A stretch of 64,000 nucleotides of DNA from Vespula vulgaris. Lineage: Eukaryota > Arthropoda > Insecta > Hymenoptera > Vespidae. Each line of letters opens with the position of its first letter. The stretch's first letter is position 1. The notes below the pieces were generated by a model, which saw nothing but the letters and a program-made list of their open reading frames with translations, had not been told where the DNA came from and searched no databases. The stretch is taken from contig NC_066587.1 in NCBI RefSeq assembly GCF_905475345.1, forward strand, positions 544,501 through 608,500. The letters are read 5' to 3'. Both the position numbers and the translations under genes were made by a program. This document shows, piece by piece, positions 60,925 to 64,000 of the stretch.

Positions 60925-63445
60925 GAAGTATATTAAAATCTGAATTTAGTTCAAATCATTTTCTAATATTGTCCATGTGGATAGGATTTTTGTCAAGAAA
61001 CAGATAAGGAATCATTTCCTTCTTACGAAGAAAATATTCAAGACGAGCATTTGAAATTTTGTTACGTACCGGTTTGTAATCTTTTATTTCTAATTAACGT
61101 CATAATTATCGTAAAAAATATATTTGTATATAAAATTAGTACATTTCTCTTTTTTTTTTTTAGGACGAATTAACATGTTTCATTCAGTACTTGTACAAAA
61201 CCGGGGCTTATTTGTCTATGTATAATGCATTAAAGACAAAGGTTATTTTACTTTTAGATCACAAATTTAAATTACCATCGTATACTTTAAATTTCTACGA
61301 AGAACAGGTATCAATATTAATTTTTTTCAAAATCCATGCTTATAATAGATTTAAGATCGAACGATATACATAAGTTACACGATCATTTCTTTATTAGAAT
61401 TTTATAGTGAACGCGTATACTTATTTGGTCGAACTTATGCACACGATCGTTAACAAAACTATTGAAGTAAATTTCTGGAGTGATTCAAGGTCGATCGTTT
61501 CTGATTTAAAGAGATTTTATTTCTATGCCGATGAAGCTTATGAATTAGGTTACATCGAAGAAGCAAGGAAATATTATACTACCGTACTCGTTAAATTTTT
61601 TATTCGAATCAATTGGTCTTTAGGAAGACTCATTATTTTGTCTTCGATGTTTAGATTATCGATAAAGAAAAAAATGACCCTACTACGTGGACCAATTACG
61701 CAGTATTTTTATTAACGATAGGGGATATAGAACGTGCTGAGGAATGTTGTCAAGAAGCGATTATTTTAAATAATCGTCACAAAATCGCGTAGGATCTTAT
61801 TTATAATCTCATCGATCGAAATTATCGATCAATCATTTACAATCCTATTTTATTTATATAGGTTATTAGTCTACGCGGCAATTTTAATGGAAAAAAGACT
61901 CTTTCGAGAAGCTGAAATTTTTTTCCGAAGTATTACCGATTTTTATCCACTATTTGCCGAAGGATGGACGATCTTGCATTTATTTTATATTCGTATCGAA
62001 TATTATCCAGGTATTGATAATCAAATTATCATTCCTCGAGTGTGACAAAATTATTTCAACATTTTTTACTACGTACAATTATCAGTTGGAATTTTTATTT
62101 TTAGGTTAACCATTAGCGATACTTATTACCTTAGTTTTTCTATGTAACTTCTTCTTAATAATTTCTTCGTATTTACAGGAATCATTTTTTTGTATAATCT
62201 TTGTTTTCTTCCTCTCTCTCTCTTTCTTTTTCACACATACACATACGTATATTCACACATCGCACGTAGAAACGAAATTGTTATGTAGGAATAGACATTG
62301 CGATTCGGATAGCCAAGGAATGCATGGAAGACAAGAATCGAGATACAGAGATCGATGATCGAGAACCTCTTGCGTGGTCGATGATCCATTGTCCACAAGA
62401 TAATATATACATGATAACAACAACGTTGTTACTTAAATTTCATCTTTACGACGTAATTGTCATTATTATTTATTTGTTATATTTAGTTATACTCATTGCT
62501 TATAAGATGCATCCATATAAATTCGTTTATTTATCTAGCTGGCTGGTATAGCATTGGCACAAGAAATGTCACTGACAGGTAGATCAACGTATTTATTATA
62601 TTATATGGCAGTGCAACATTATCTCTTACACAGACACGACGATGCTTTATCTCATTTGAAGGAAGCCCGATGTCAATACGGAATGGTGTAACATTGTTTT
62701 CTAGTCCATACGATTTATTTTTCTTACTCCATTAACTTCTTTCTGTAGGATTACTCGATAGGTTGTTTGATGGGACATTGTTATTTCCAAGAAGGTGATT
62801 TCCAAGAAGCCATAAAATGTTATGAATTTGCTAATATGCTCTTTAACAGACCAGATAATATTTATCTTTTGCAATTAAGGTATTAATATCAGCTATTAAA
62901 TAAAATTGCAAGGTATAATTATCCTATCGTGATTAGGGTAGGACTATGTTACGAAAATAAAAAGGAATACGAAAAGGCAAAGAAAGTATTTTTAAACGCC
63001 TGCCAGACTTCACCGACGAGTCAAAGCTGGCTTCATGTTGGAATTTCATTTTATGAAGTGAACAATATTTTTAATGAAAAGCAATTATCGTCGTTCCTCC
63101 GTATGATTTTTTATGTTAATTGATGTTTTGTTTCTTAAGCTGAATCAATTAAAGGAAGCTGAAGTAGCTTTGATAGAAGCGAACAAGATCGATAATTGCA
63201 ATGTAGATGTTTGGGGATACTTGTGCTTATTGAATCTTTCTCTTAACCGATACGAAGAATTTGCTCAATGTTACAGACAGGCTATCAAGGTAATTGTTAT
63301 TAGAAAAGTTATTGGAAGAAAAATATTATTTCATACAGGAGATATTGTTTTTTAGTATAATCTCAAAAATGAAAAATTATTGAATGCGATAAAAGAATCC
63401 ATGGAACGATTGAATTATGAAGTAGAAATTTTACAAGTCACGTGA
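58494..63445 (+). CDS. CFAP70: Cilia- and flagella-associated protein 70 (CFAP70/TTC18)
   Basis: A TPR protein linked to axonemal outer dynein arms and motile cilia and sperm flagella. Exons: 58494-58502, 58569-58664, 58725-58920, 59011-59160, 59231-59478, 59600-59776, 59840-59940, 60006-60133, 60243-60391, 60482-60624, 60705-60828, 60985-61071, 61164-61307, 61398-61583, 61655-61788, 61862-62010, 62289-62452, 62539-62685, 62749-62879, 62937-63057, 63140-63289 and 63356-63445. Every border has GT/AG ends and phases join, giving about 1007 aa (human about 1120). Seen: an N-terminal beta-rich part with FKLKIIGLCNVDLMPILLGE; a middle region with YQCYVDLSELLFPG; then TPRs in the last 400 residues, e.g. 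AEECCQEAIILNNRH, CLMGHCYFQEGDFQEAIKCYE, GLCYENKKEYEKAKKVFLNA and LNQLKEAEVALIEANKIDN. The three-codon first exon is the least certain piece. Confidence 0.9.
60852..60921. repeat. (TA)n microsatellite in a CFAP70 intron
   Basis: About 70 bases of TATA/GTATA repeat in intron 60829-60984, after exon 60705-60828. Confidence 0.9.
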
Positions 63446-64000
63446 AATGGTGTAAAGTGTGAAATGGTAAAGTTTAGGAACAAAGAGATCGTTAGTATGT
63501 CTTCATAATTCGGGATGAAAGGAAATGCATTATTTCTCCAATGTTTAGGGCATAATAAATGTAGAGTGCGACGTTCAATCTGTGTCATATATATTTGAAA
63601 GCTTCTAAGAAACTTAAAAATTAATAAATGTATATAATGGAACATAAACTTCGGTAATAAAAACAAATAATAAATTGGAAATAAAGTAAAATAAATACAA
63701 ATAAACTATAAAATAAAATAACAATAATTATTATCATTCGGTTAAAATAAAATGATTATTGTTTGGCATTGGCATTGATCCAAATTAGAAACTTTCGCGG
63801 CAGACTAATCCCAGTTTATGTCGTTATAGGGGTGACTTAATTTTCTTTAATTTGCTGATCCTAGAAGCGAATTATAAAAATATTTTTCGATAGTCTACTA
63901 AAATACATAAAAATACTATCCTTTTCTGATTGATGCAACATCAGCAAGTTAAATTTATCGAAAAATCACATTAGACTTTGTAATCATAAAAAAAAGAACA
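63446..64000. other. CFAP70 3' region and window end
   Basis: AT-rich sequence after the CFAP70 stop, with an AATAAA at about 63554-63559 as a probable polyadenylation signal. No further coding sequence is visible up to the window edge. Confidence 0.6.

Noticed and set aside
1..64000. Transposons, viral remnants, CRISPR-like arrays and tRNA genes
   Set aside because: I looked for transposase or reverse-transcriptase motifs, terminal repeats, regularly spaced repeats and tRNA A/B boxes. I saw none that I could support by eye; only simple-sequence repeats and one cellular retrocopy were found.

Overview
The window looks like nuclear DNA of an insect, most likely a hymenopteran (inference). It is AT-rich but keeps many CpGs. 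Its introns are short with GT/AG ends, it carries many (TA)n and (GA/CT)n microsatellites, and it holds a senju-type UDP-galactose transporter. There is no sign of bacterial, viral or transposon coding sequence. I read eleven spliced protein-coding genes and followed exon phases by hand. A twelfth feature is a decayed retrocopy of a START-domain lipid-transfer gene.

Layout, left to right. 1-3.1 kb: purine/pyrimidine microsatellites. 3.1-4.4 kb (+): BPNT2 (Golgi PAP phosphatase). 5.3-6.5 kb (+): UBE2W. 9.6-14.0 kb (+): FBXL16. 15.5-16.4 kb (-): POLR3H. 17.7-19.5 kb (-): RNF14. 20.8-25.3 kb (+): DPAGT1, whose largest intron holds an antisense MGAT3-like gene (22.0-23.4 kb). 26.7-29.4 kb (-): TOMM70. 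30.4-33.7 kb (+): TBC1D23. 35.9-37.5 kb (+): senju-like nucleotide-sugar transporter. 40.4-57.1 kb (+): a TOGARAM1/crescerin gene, whose 4.4 kb intron holds an antisense carbohydrate sulfotransferase gene (43.4-44.9 kb). 57.4-57.9 kb: STARD10-like pseudogene. 58.5-63.4 kb (+): CFAP70.

The genes are mostly unrelated housekeeping genes, but three functional groups stand out. (i) Secretory-pathway glycosylation and sulfation: DPAGT1, the MGAT3-like enzyme, senju, the sulfotransferase and BPNT2, which removes the PAP that sulfotransferases produce; TBC1D23 serves Golgi traffic. (ii) Cilium and axoneme: TOGARAM1 next to CFAP70. (iii) Ubiquitin: UBE2W, RNF14 and FBXL16.

The most interesting points are the two antisense nested Golgi-enzyme genes, the phase-compatible alternative last and first exons in the middle of TOGARAM1 (which could make it act as two genes), and the broken STARD10-like copy. 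I found no convincing new multi-gene system. Gene identities come from remembered family motifs, and exon borders come from reading splice signals and phases; neither has been checked against a database or RNA data.
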